This document shows, in pieces, positions 1 through 5,483 of a DNA stretch of 5,483 nt. The stretch is from Phycisphaerae bacterium (GTDB lineage: Bacteria > Planctomycetota > Phycisphaerae > Phycisphaerales > UBA1924): the NCBI GenBank assembly GCA_016794945.1, contig JAEUIX010000199.1, forward strand, positions 1 to 5,483, given 5' to 3'. The position numbers and the translations under genes were made by a program. Within the stretch, counting starts at the first letter, position 1. Every line of letters starts with the position of its first letter. A model generated the notes under the pieces. The model saw only the letters and a list, made by a program, of their open reading frames with translations, was not told the origin of the DNA and ran no database searches.

Positions 1-1308
1 GACGAGCGGTCGGGCGTCCGGGTGGTCTGCGTGGGCCTGGGCAAGAAGAAGAAGTTCCAGCCCGGCGACCTGCGCACGATCGCGGCGGGCGCGGGCCGGC
101 GAGCGGCGGCGGTCAAGGCGCGGTCGGTGCGGCTGGAGATCGGCCCCGCGCTGGAGCAGGCGGGCGCCGACGAGTCCGACGCCGGACGCGCGGCGGGCGA
201 GGCGTTCGGCCTGCTGTCGTGGAACAACCTGGCGTTCAAGGGCAAGGCCAGCGAGGGCGCCGCGGCCAAGCGTCAACCCCTGACGATCGGCGGCGGCGGC
301 AAGGCGTTCGGCAAGGGGCTGGCGCTGGGGCTGGCGCTGGCCGAGTCGGCGAACCTGACGCGCACGCTCAGCGAGACGCCGCCGAACATCGCGACGCCGA
401 TGTGGATGGCCGAGCAGGCGCGCCGGCTGGCGAACGACACGGGCATGAAGTGCCGGGTGTTCGCGGGGCAGGACCTGGAGCGCGAGCGGTTCACCGGGCT
501 GATCAACGTGGGCAAGGCCAGCGAGAACAAGCCGTGCCTGATCCGCCTGGAGTACACGCCGGCGAAGAAGGCCAAGCAGCCGCCGGCGGTGCTGATCGGC
601 AAGACGATGACCTACGACACGGGCGGGTTGTCGCTGAAGATCAACAACGGCATGGTGGGCATGAAGCGAGACAAGGACGGCGGGTGCGCGGTGCTCGGCG
701 CCATGCACGCGATCGCCACCACGATCCGCCCCGAGCGGCGCGTCGTCGCGCTGCTGGCCGCCGCCGAGAACTCGATCAGCGACGAGGCGTACCGGCCCGA
801 CGACGTGATCACCTACCGCAACGGGGTCACGGTGGAGGTGACGAACACCGACGCCGAGGGGCGGCTGGTGCTGGCCGACGCGCTCTGCTGGGCGTGCGAG
901 AAGGAGAACCCGGCCTACATCGTCGACCTCGCCACGCTCACGGGCGGGGTCGTCGTCGCGCTGGGCAGCACGTACTGCGGCATGTTCTGCGAGGACGACA
1001 AGCTCCGGGCCCGCGTCGAGCGGGCGGCGGCCGCCAGCGGCGAACGCGTCTGGCGTCTGCCGATGCACGCGGAGTACCGCGACCTGATGAAGAGCCCGGT
1101 GGCCGACATCCTCAACAGCAACCCCAACCGCAAGGCGCACCCGATCCAGGGCGCGGCGTTCCTCTCGTACTTCGTGGACGAGAAGATCCCCTGGTGCCAC
1201 CTGGACATCGCCGGCGTGCACGCCACCGAGAGCGACAGCGGCCCGTTCGTCAAGGGGCCGACCGGCTGGGGCGCCCGGCTGCTGGCCGATCTGCTGGCCG
1301 CCGATTGA
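1..1308 (+). CDS. pepA: M17 family leucyl aminopeptidase, 5'-partial
   Basis: Cytoplasmic metallo-aminopeptidase that removes N-terminal residues from peptides, normally as a hexamer with two metal ions per subunit. The reading frame is open from base 1, so the true start is upstream. The GTG at 22 lies inside the conserved VVCVGLGK strand of the N-terminal domain and is not the start. About 435 residues are present against roughly 480-500 in the family, so some 60-70 are missing. All metal and catalytic residues of the family are visible: Lys (601-603), Asp of YDTGG (616-618), Lys of SLK (637-639), Asp of MKRD (670-672), and Asp, Glu and Arg of the NTDAEGRL signature (850-864). These are followed by the DLATLTGG block and a C-terminal WCHLDIAGVH...KGPTGWGARLL segment. 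Unusual are MKRDKDGGC where most relatives have a DMxGAA-like run, and ENSISDEAYRPDDV in place of ENMxxGxAYRPGDV. It is 37 bases upstream of ggt on the same strand, so an operon is likely. The family assignment is secure; the exact substrate range is not known from sequence. Confidence 0.93.
   Translation, partial: DERSGVRVVCVGLGKKKKFQPGDLRTIAAGAGRRAAAVKARSVRLEIGPALEQAGADESDAGRAAGEAFGLLSWNNLAFKGKASEGAAAKRQPLTIGGGGKAFGKGLALGLALAESANLTRTLSETPPNIATPMWMAEQARRLANDTGMKCRVFAGQDLERERFTGLINVGKASENKPCLIRLEYTPAKKAKQPPAVLIGKTMTYDTGGLSLKINNGMVGMKRDKDGGCAVLGAMHAIATTIRPERRVVALLAAAENSISDEAYRPDDVITYRNGVTVEVTNTDAEGRLVLADALCWACEKENPAYIVDLATLTGGVVVALGSTYCGMFCEDDKLRARVERAAAASGERVWRLPMHAEYRDLMKSPVADILNSNPNRKAHPIQGAAFLSYFVDEKIPWCHLDIAGVHATESDSGPFVKGPTGWGARLLADLLAAD
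315..338 (+). repeat. Perfect 12-bp tandem duplication inside the aminopeptidase gene
   Basis: The unit ggggctggcgct occurs twice without a spacer and encodes Gly-Leu-Ala-Leu twice. It sits in the helix before the conserved SETPPN segment that links the N-terminal and catalytic domains of M17 enzymes. The second copy alone aligns without a gap to E. coli PepA (GLAI...MPPN, from memory), so the first copy could be a small in-frame insertion. It could equally be a natural Ala/Leu-rich helix. Confidence 0.6.
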
Positions 1309-1332
1309 GCCCCGACGGCGCACCGGGAGCAC

Positions 1333-1338
1333 GGAGAA
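1333..1338 (+). promoter_or_regulatory. Ribosome binding site of ggt
   Basis: GGAGAA lies seven bases before the ATG at 1346, a normal Shine-Dalgarno sequence and spacing. It supports that ATG as the start, which also gives a well-formed signal peptide. The 37-base gap after the aminopeptidase stop shows no recognisable promoter or terminator hairpin, which fits read-through from the upstream gene. Confidence 0.6.
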
Positions 1339-1345
1339 CCCGCCC

Positions 1346-1426
1346 ATGGTCCGAGCCCTCCGCCCGACGTCGGCCCTGGCCGTGGTGATGTCGGTGTGCG
1401 TTGCGCTGGCGTGGCCGGCGCGCGCC
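1346..1426 (+). other. Signal peptide of gamma-glutamyltransferase
   Basis: Residues 1-27 have a short basic start (Arg3, Arg6), a hydrophobic core of Ala, Val, Met and Leu (about residues 10-22), and a polar end finishing Ala-Arg-Ala before Gln28. This is a typical Sec signal with an AXA-type signal peptidase I site. There is no twin-arginine motif, and the surroundings of Cys18 (MSVC) do not match a lipobox well, so a soluble periplasmic product is expected. Confidence 0.85.
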
Positions 1427-3124
1427 CAGCCTCAGGCCGAGTCGCCGCCGGGCAAGGGCGTCGTGGCCGCCGATCACGTGGTGGCGAGCATCGCGGGGGT
1501 GGAGATGCTCCGCAAGGGGGGAAACGCGGTGGACGCGGCGGTGGCCGCGAGCTTCACGCTCAGCGTGGTGCGGCCGTTCTCGTGCGGCATCGGCGGCGGG
1601 GGGTTCATGGTGCTGCGGGTCAGGGGGCGCGACGGGGCGCTGGTGGAGACGGCGATCAACTACCGCGAGTGGGGGCCAGGCGCGGCGACGGCGGACATGT
1701 TCGAGCGGGGGGACGAATCGGCCAGCACGATCGGCGGCAAGGCGGTGGCCGTGCCGGGGACGGTCGCGGGGCTGCTGACGGCGCTGGAGCGGTACGGCAC
1801 GCTGGACCGCGCCACGGTGATGCGCCCGGCGATCGTCGCGGCGCGCGAGGGGTTCCGCGCGGACGCGGCGTACCTCAAGGCGGCGGCGTCCACCATCGAG
1901 AAGTTCCGCAAGCACCCGGCGTACCAGAAGAAGTACGCGTTCGTCTGGGAGCGGCTGCTTGCTCGGGGCGCGGTGAAGGAAGGGGATCTCATTCAGTTGC
2001 CCGAGCAGGCCGAGGCGCTGGAGCTGATCGCCCGCGACGGCGCTGCGGCGTTCTACGAGGGGCCGATCGCCGAGGCGATCGAGAAGGCGGTCAAGGGTGA
2101 TCGCGGCATCCTGAACCGTGCGGACCTGAAGGCGTACGCACGCCAGGGCGTGGTGGAGTCGGCGCCGCTCGTGTGGACGTTCGCGGGTCGGCGCGTGCTG
2201 GGCATGCCGCTGCCGAGCAGCGGAGGGGTGGCGATGGCCGAGGCGATGGGCATCCTGGAGCGGACGACGGCGCTGGACGCCGCCGGGCAGGGCCGCTGGG
2301 CGGAGTGGATGCAACTGACGGTCGAGAGCGTGCGCCACGCGATGGCGGACCGGTCGGCGTATCTGTGGGACGGCGGCACGGGCGCCGACGCGGCGCCGGT
2401 GGGGCGGCTGCTGGCCGGCGCGACGCTCGACGCGCTGGCGGCGCGCACCGGCATCACCCGGACCAACGCGCCGGAGGCCTGTGGCCTGCGCGCGATCGAG
2501 AAGGCGGCCGCCGGCGGCGGCAAGGACGACGGGGGCACGAGCCACGTGAGCGTGATCGACGGCGCGGGCAACGCCGCGGCGTGCACCGAGACGATCAACC
2601 TGGAGTTCGGCTCGCTGCTGGCGGTGGACCGGTACGGCTTCGTGCTGAACAACGAGATGGACGACTTCACGGCGCGGCGCGGGCAGTCCAACGCGTTCGG
2701 CCTGGCGCAGAGCGATCGGAATCTGCCCGGCCCGCGCAAGCGACCGTTGAGCAGCATGAGCCCGACGGTGGTGGTGTCGGCCGGGGGCGTGGTGGAGATG
2801 GTTGCCGGGGCCAGCGGCGGCCCGCGGATCATCACCGGGACGCTGCAGGTGGTGCTCAACGTGCTGGTGCGCGGGATGGACGTGGGGCAGGCGGTGAGCC
2901 GCCCGCGGTTCCATCACCAGTGGTCGCCGAATACGCTGGAGATCGAACCGGGCATGAGCGACACGTGGAACGGCCTGGGGGTGGACGTGTGGATGCGCAA
3001 GCTGCACCACGCCGTGGGCCCGGCCCGGAGCACGGCGGTGGTGCAGGCGGTGACGCGCGGGCCCGACGGTGTGGTGCGCGGCGCCAGCGACCCGCGCAAG
3101 GGCGGCGTGGCGGTGGGGCAGTGA
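1346..3124 (+). CDS. ggt: Gamma-glutamyltransferase precursor, exported
   Basis: Ntn-hydrolase that hydrolyses or transfers the gamma-glutamyl group of glutathione and other gamma-glutamyl compounds, acting in the periplasm. The 592-residue precursor is of normal family length. Residues 1-27 form a signal peptide ending ARA|Q. The large subunit includes the CGIGGGGFMVLR block (80-91) and the NYRE motif (105-108), whose Arg107 corresponds to the substrate-carboxylate-binding Arg114 of E. coli Ggt. Autocleavage is expected before Thr398 of GGTSH, making Thr398 the nucleophile of a small subunit of about 195 residues. Small-subunit active-site elements are present: Thr414, Thr416 and Asn418 of TETIN, Glu437 and Asp440 of NNEMDDF, Ser469-Ser470 of RPLSSMSP, and the Gly491-Gly492 oxyanion pair. 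FHHQW (522-526) and the ASDPRKGG tail (580-587) are also typical. At the E. coli Tyr444 lid position there is Phe451. The gene lies between the aminopeptidase and gatA, probably in one operon. Whether it prefers hydrolysis or transpeptidation cannot be read from the sequence. Confidence 0.96.
   Translation: MVRALRPTSALAVVMSVCVALAWPARAQPQAESPPGKGVVAADHVVASIAGVEMLRKGGNAVDAAVAASFTLSVVRPFSCGIGGGGFMVLRVRGRDGALVETAINYREWGPGAATADMFERGDESASTIGGKAVAVPGTVAGLLTALERYGTLDRATVMRPAIVAAREGFRADAAYLKAAASTIEKFRKHPAYQKKYAFVWERLLARGAVKEGDLIQLPEQAEALELIARDGAAAFYEGPIAEAIEKAVKGDRGILNRADLKAYARQGVVESAPLVWTFAGRRVLGMPLPSSGGVAMAEAMGILERTTALDAAGQGRWAEWMQLTVESVRHAMADRSAYLWDGGTGADAAPVGRLLAGATLDALAARTGITRTNAPEACGLRAIEKAAAGGGKDDGGTSHVSVIDGAGNAAACTETINLEFGSLLAVDRYGFVLNNEMDDFTARRGQSNAFGLAQSDRNLPGPRKRPLSSMSPTVVVSAGGVVEMVAGASGGPRIITGTLQVVLNVLVRGMDVGQAVSRPRFHHQWSPNTLEIEPGMSDTWNGLGVDVWMRKLHHAVGPARSTAVVQAVTRGPDGVVRGASDPRKGGVAVGQ
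2537..2539 (+). other. Autoprocessing site and nucleophile codon of Ggt (Thr398)
   Basis: This ACG codon encodes the Thr of Gly-Gly-Thr-Ser-His, aligned with Thr391 of E. coli Ggt. The precursor is expected to cleave itself just before it, leaving Thr as the N-terminal residue and nucleophile of the small subunit. The spacing to the downstream TETIN and NNEMDDF residues matches the E. coli protein (+16, +18, +20 and +42 residues). Confidence 0.9.
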
Positions 3125-3140
3125 CCAAACTGGGCGACGC

Positions 3141-4610
3141 ATGAGCCACGCCGGCGGACATCACGCACCCGAGACGGCCGCCGAGATCGCGCGCGCCGTG
3201 CGTGCCGGGAAGCTCCGCGCGGCGGAGGTGGTGGAGCGGTCGCTGGCGCGGATCGACGCGTTGAACCCGGCGGTCAACGCGCTGGTGCAGGTGGACGCGG
3301 AGCGAGCCCGGCGGCGCGCGGCGGAGATCGACGCTGCGGTGGCCCGGGGCCAGGACCCGGGCCCGCTGGCGGGCGTGCCGGCGGCGGTGAAGGACAATCT
3401 GTGCACCGACTGGGGCTTCACGACCTGCGGCAGCGAGATGCTGCGGTCGTACCGCTCGCCGTTCACGGCGACGGCGGTCGAGCGGCTGGAGGCGGCGGGG
3501 GCGGTGGTCGTGGGCAAGGCCAACCTCGACGAGTTCGGCATGGGCAGCAGCACCGAGCGGTCGTGCTTCGGCCCGACGCGCCACCCGCTGGACCCCACGC
3601 GTGTGCCGGGCGGGTCGTCGGGCGGGAGCGCCGCCGCGGTGGCGTGCGGGATGGCGGCGGTGGCGCTGGGCAGCGACACGGGCGGGTCGATCCGTCAGCC
3701 GGCGTCGTTCTGCGGGCTGGTTGGGGTGAAGCCGACGTACGGGCGCGTATCGCGGTGGGGCCTGGTGGCGTACGCCAGCAGCCTGGACCAGGTGGGTCCG
3801 CTGACGCGGACGGTTGAGGATGCGGCGCTGGTGCTGGGGGTGATCGCCGGCGCCGACGATCGTGACGGAACGTGCGCCAACCTGCCGGCCGAGGACTTTA
3901 CGGCCGAGCTGGACCGCGCCCCGGCCGACCTGGTCGTGGGCGTGGCGCGCCCAGGGCGGGGGACGGGCGCCGGCGAATCGCCCGGCGTGGCCCTGGCGCT
4001 GGAGCGGGCGGCGGAGCGGCTGCGCCAGCGCGGGGCGCGGATCGTGGACGTGGACCTGCCGCACGCCGGGGCGGCGATCGCGGCGTACTACGTCATCGCG
4101 ACGGCCGAGGCTTCCAGCAACCTGGCGCGGTTCGATGGTGTGCGCTACGGGCGTCGCGCCGAACTGACGCCCGGCCAGGGCCTTGCCGAGCTGTACGACC
4201 GGTCGCGCGCCGAGGGCTTCGGTCCCGAGGTGCGGACGCGCATCATGCTCGGCACGCACGTGCTCAGCAGCGGGTACTACGACGCGTACTACCTCACCGC
4301 GCTGCGGGCCCGCCGGCGCATCAAGCAGGATTACGACGCGGCCTTCGCGCGGGGGTGCGCGTGCGTGCTCATGCCGGCGACGCCCGGGCCGGCGTTCCGG
4401 GCCGGCGAGAAGACGGCCGATCCGATCGCGATGTACCTGGAGGATGCGTACACGGTCGGCGTCAATCTCGCGGGGCTGCCCGGGCTGGTGGTTCCCGGCG
4501 GCACGGAGGAAGTCGGCGGCGTGGAGTTGCCCGTGGGGGTGCAGCTGGTCGGCCCGGCGCTGGGCGAGCGGGCGCTGCTGCGCGTGGGCGCTGTGCTGAC
4601 GTCGCGCTAG
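3141..4610 (+). CDS. gatA: Asp-tRNA(Asn)/Glu-tRNA(Gln) amidotransferase subunit A
   Basis: Glutaminase subunit of the GatCAB complex. It releases ammonia from glutamine, which GatB uses to convert Glu-tRNA(Gln) to Gln-tRNA(Gln) and, in many bacteria, Asp-tRNA(Asn) to Asn-tRNA(Asn). The 489-residue product has the usual length. The amidase-signature triad is complete: Lys84 in AAVKDN, cis-Ser159 in GGSSGG and nucleophile Ser183 in GSDTGGS; the 24-residue gap between the serines is the family spacing. GatA-specific blocks support GatA over a generic amidase: CGLVGVKPTYGRVSR (191-205), ASSLDQVGP (212-220), AEASSNLARFDGVRYG (322-337), RIMLGTHVLSSGYYDAYY (367-384) and VNLAGLPG (441-448). ATG 3141 is chosen because homology begins there; the frame extends upstream to a GTG at 3069 inside ggt, but those 24 residues are Arg/Ala/Trp-rich and unlike GatA. 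No strong ribosome binding site precedes the ATG; with only 16 bases after the ggt stop, translational coupling is possible. gatB and gatC are not in this window. Confidence 0.95.
   Translation: MSHAGGHHAPETAAEIARAVRAGKLRAAEVVERSLARIDALNPAVNALVQVDAERARRRAAEIDAAVARGQDPGPLAGVPAAVKDNLCTDWGFTTCGSEMLRSYRSPFTATAVERLEAAGAVVVGKANLDEFGMGSSTERSCFGPTRHPLDPTRVPGGSSGGSAAAVACGMAAVALGSDTGGSIRQPASFCGLVGVKPTYGRVSRWGLVAYASSLDQVGPLTRTVEDAALVLGVIAGADDRDGTCANLPAEDFTAELDRAPADLVVGVARPGRGTGAGESPGVALALERAAERLRQRGARIVDVDLPHAGAAIAAYYVIATAEASSNLARFDGVRYGRRAELTPGQGLAELYDRSRAEGFGPEVRTRIMLGTHVLSSGYYDAYYLTALRARRRIKQDYDAAFARGCACVLMPATPGPAFRAGEKTADPIAMYLEDAYTVGVNLAGLPGLVVPGGTEEVGGVELPVGVQLVGPALGERALLRVGAVLTSR
4607..4610. other. 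CTAG shared by two converging stop codons
   Basis: Bases 4608-4610 are the TAG stop of gatA, and bases 4607-4609 read as TAG on the minus strand, ending the membrane protease gene. The palindrome CTAG therefore carries both stops and the genes overlap by four bases. No intergenic space exists for a conventional intrinsic terminator, so each transcript must end within or beyond the other gene's coding sequence. Confidence 0.9.
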
Positions 4611-5483
4611 AGGCCCAGCGCGCGGATGGCCACGAGCAGGAAGGCCACGACGAGCCCGTTGTGCAGCGCGTGGGCGGTCATGCCGGCGATGAGCGAGCCC
4701 CGCAGGTGGCGCGTGACGGCGAAGCCGACGCCCAGCCCGATCACCGGCCCCAGCAGCAGCAGGGGGTAACCGTGCATGAGGCCGAAGATGACGGCCGAGG
4801 CGACGGCGCACGCGAGCACGCCGAAGCGCGTGCGCAGGTGGCCGTACAGCCCGCCGCGGAAGACCAGTTCCTCGACGATCGGCGCCCAGACCACCGCCAG
4901 GGCGACGACGATCGCCACCTGCCAGGGGTTCCCGAAGCCTGAGAGCAGGTCGATGACGGGGTTGGCCGGCGCGGGCCCGGCGCCGCCGCCCGCGGGCGCG
5001 GAGACGAGGCTCCAGATCCACGTGAGGACGATCGACGCGACGGCCCCGAGGACCAGCAGCGGGATGCACGCGCACCAGGCGGCGACGCCGGCGAGCACCT
5101 CGCGCAGCACCCCCGCGCGTCGGCATGAGGCGGCCAGGCCGAGGAACTCACCCGACGCGCCGGCGCCGGCGCGCCAGCGCGGGTAGAGCACGACCAGCGG
5201 CAGCAGCAGCCACTGCGCCAGCAGGCCGGTCCACGTGGCCGCCTGGGCGGCCTGACCGGCCGGCGCGGTGGCGTGGGCGATGACCACCAGCAGCTTCACG
5301 CCGATGAACCCGGCGATGAACACGGCCAGCAGCTCGACGCCGAGGCTGCCCCCCGGCGCCGCGGGCCGGTGCCCGACGTGCAGCACGCGCGAACGGAGCT
5401 GCTGCACCAGCAGGATGAACAGCACCAGCCCCGTCACGGCCGCGAAACACCCGAACACGATGAACCCGCCCAGGACCAGGATG
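4607..5483 (-). CDS. CPBP (CAAX protease/Abi) family intramembrane metalloprotease, 5'-partial
   Basis: Polytopic membrane protein of the group that includes Rce1-type CAAX proteases and bacterial Abi proteins; most bacterial members have no known substrate. The three family motifs are intact: EELVFR (EExxxR, 4856-4873), FGLMH (FxxxH, 4772-4786) and HALHN (HxxxN, 4658-4672). Their Glu and His residues form the expected metal and catalytic site. About seven to eight hydrophobic segments are visible, with the motifs in the C-terminal half. A Gly/Ala/Pro-rich loop (about 4960-5002) separates the N-terminal helices from the motif-1 helix. The frame stays open to the window edge: the eight residues before the GTG at 5458 (ILVLGGFI) continue the first hydrophobic helix, so that GTG is probably internal and the true start lies outside. 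The gene converges on gatA with a four-base overlap and is a separate transcription unit. The family is secure; the role (membrane protein processing, bacteriocin self-immunity or other) is open. Confidence 0.88.
   Translation of the reverse strand, partial: ILVLGGFIVFGCFAAVTGLVLFILLVQQLRSRVLHVGHRPAAPGGSLGVELLAVFIAGFIGVKLLVVIAHATAPAGQAAQAATWTGLLAQWLLLPLVVLYPRWRAGAGASGEFLGLAASCRRAGVLREVLAGVAAWCACIPLLVLGAVASIVLTWIWSLVSAPAGGGAGPAPANPVIDLLSGFGNPWQVAIVVALAVVWAPIVEELVFRGGLYGHLRTRFGVLACAVASAVIFGLMHGYPLLLLGPVIGLGVGFAVTRHLRGSLIAGMTAHALHNGLVVAFLLVAIRALGL

Noticed and set aside
240..525. 16-base direct repeat gggcaaggccagcgag at 240-255 and 510-525
   Set aside because: Both copies encode Gly-Lys-Ala-Ser-Glu with preferred codons in the same protein; likely coincidence of biased codon use, with no flanking symmetry.
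1309..1345. Terminator or promoter between the aminopeptidase and ggt
   Set aside because: I see no stable stem followed by a T run, and no convincing -35/-10 pair in 37 GC-rich bases.
219..1388. Second plus-strand open frame overlapping the aminopeptidase gene
   Set aside because: Its translation is a Gly/Arg/Ala/His-rich shadow, while the other frame carries all M17 motifs.
1391..1402. Lipoprotein signal around Cys18 of Ggt
   Set aside because: MSVC lacks the Leu and the small residue before Cys of a lipobox, while a good AXA site follows at residues 25-27.
3069..3140. Upstream GTG start adding 24 residues to GatA
   Set aside because: The extra residues lie inside ggt and do not resemble GatA. 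ATG 3141 gives the normal family length.
1250..3142. Very long open frame on the minus strand opposite ggt
   Set aside because: The translation is Arg/His/Pro/Ala-rich without any recognisable domain, and it mirrors a certain gene. Lack of stops antisense to high-GC genes is expected.
4384..4407. 11-base direct repeat ccgggccggcg separated by two bases in gatA
   Set aside because: It falls within a conserved coding stretch and is made only of G and C; chance similarity at this GC content is likely.
2856..5126. 756-codon minus-strand open frame crossing gatA and the membrane protease gene
   Set aside because: It is Arg-, Ala- and Pro-rich, overlaps two well-supported genes in other frames, and has no domain motifs. 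It is a composition artefact.
5456..5458. GTG as the start of the CPBP protease
   Set aside because: The open frame and the hydrophobic helix continue upstream to the window edge, so the GTG is more likely an internal Val codon.

Overview
This is a dense, very GC-rich bacterial chromosomal segment with strong G/C bias at third codon positions. It has three genes on the plus strand and one converging on the minus strand, and nearly every base is coding. The composition, the exported gamma-glutamyltransferase (which suggests a periplasm) and the GatA subunit (indirect Gln/Asn-tRNA synthesis) fit a high-GC Gram-negative-type lineage. Planctomycetota/Phycisphaerae or Myxococcota-like bacteria are plausible, but nothing here fixes the taxonomy.

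Layout: bases 1-1308 hold an M17 leucyl-aminopeptidase-type gene cut off at its 5' end by the window edge. After 37 bases comes a complete gamma-glutamyltransferase precursor (1346-3124) with a signal peptide and an intact autoprocessing/catalytic set. After 16 more bases comes a complete GatA (3141-4610) with an intact amidase-signature catalytic triad. The minus-strand gene (4607-5483) is a CPBP/Abi-type intramembrane metalloprotease whose 5' end lies beyond the right edge. Its stop codon and that of gatA share one CTAG.

The short gaps and shared direction suggest that the aminopeptidase, ggt and gatA are co-transcribed. The first two form a coherent pathway: Ggt removes the gamma-glutamyl group from glutathione or other gamma-glutamyl compounds outside the cytoplasm, and an M17 aminopeptidase can hydrolyse the resulting Cys-Gly or other dipeptides inside. 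GatA is a translation gene and its link to the pair may be only positional. The converging membrane protease is a separate transcription unit.

I see no mobile element, CRISPR array, RNA gene or clear intrinsic terminator, and no sign of a wholly new system. The points worth a second look are unusual residues around the metal site of the M17 enzyme, the pepA-ggt pairing, a gatA without gatB or gatC beside it, and the CTAG stop overlap.
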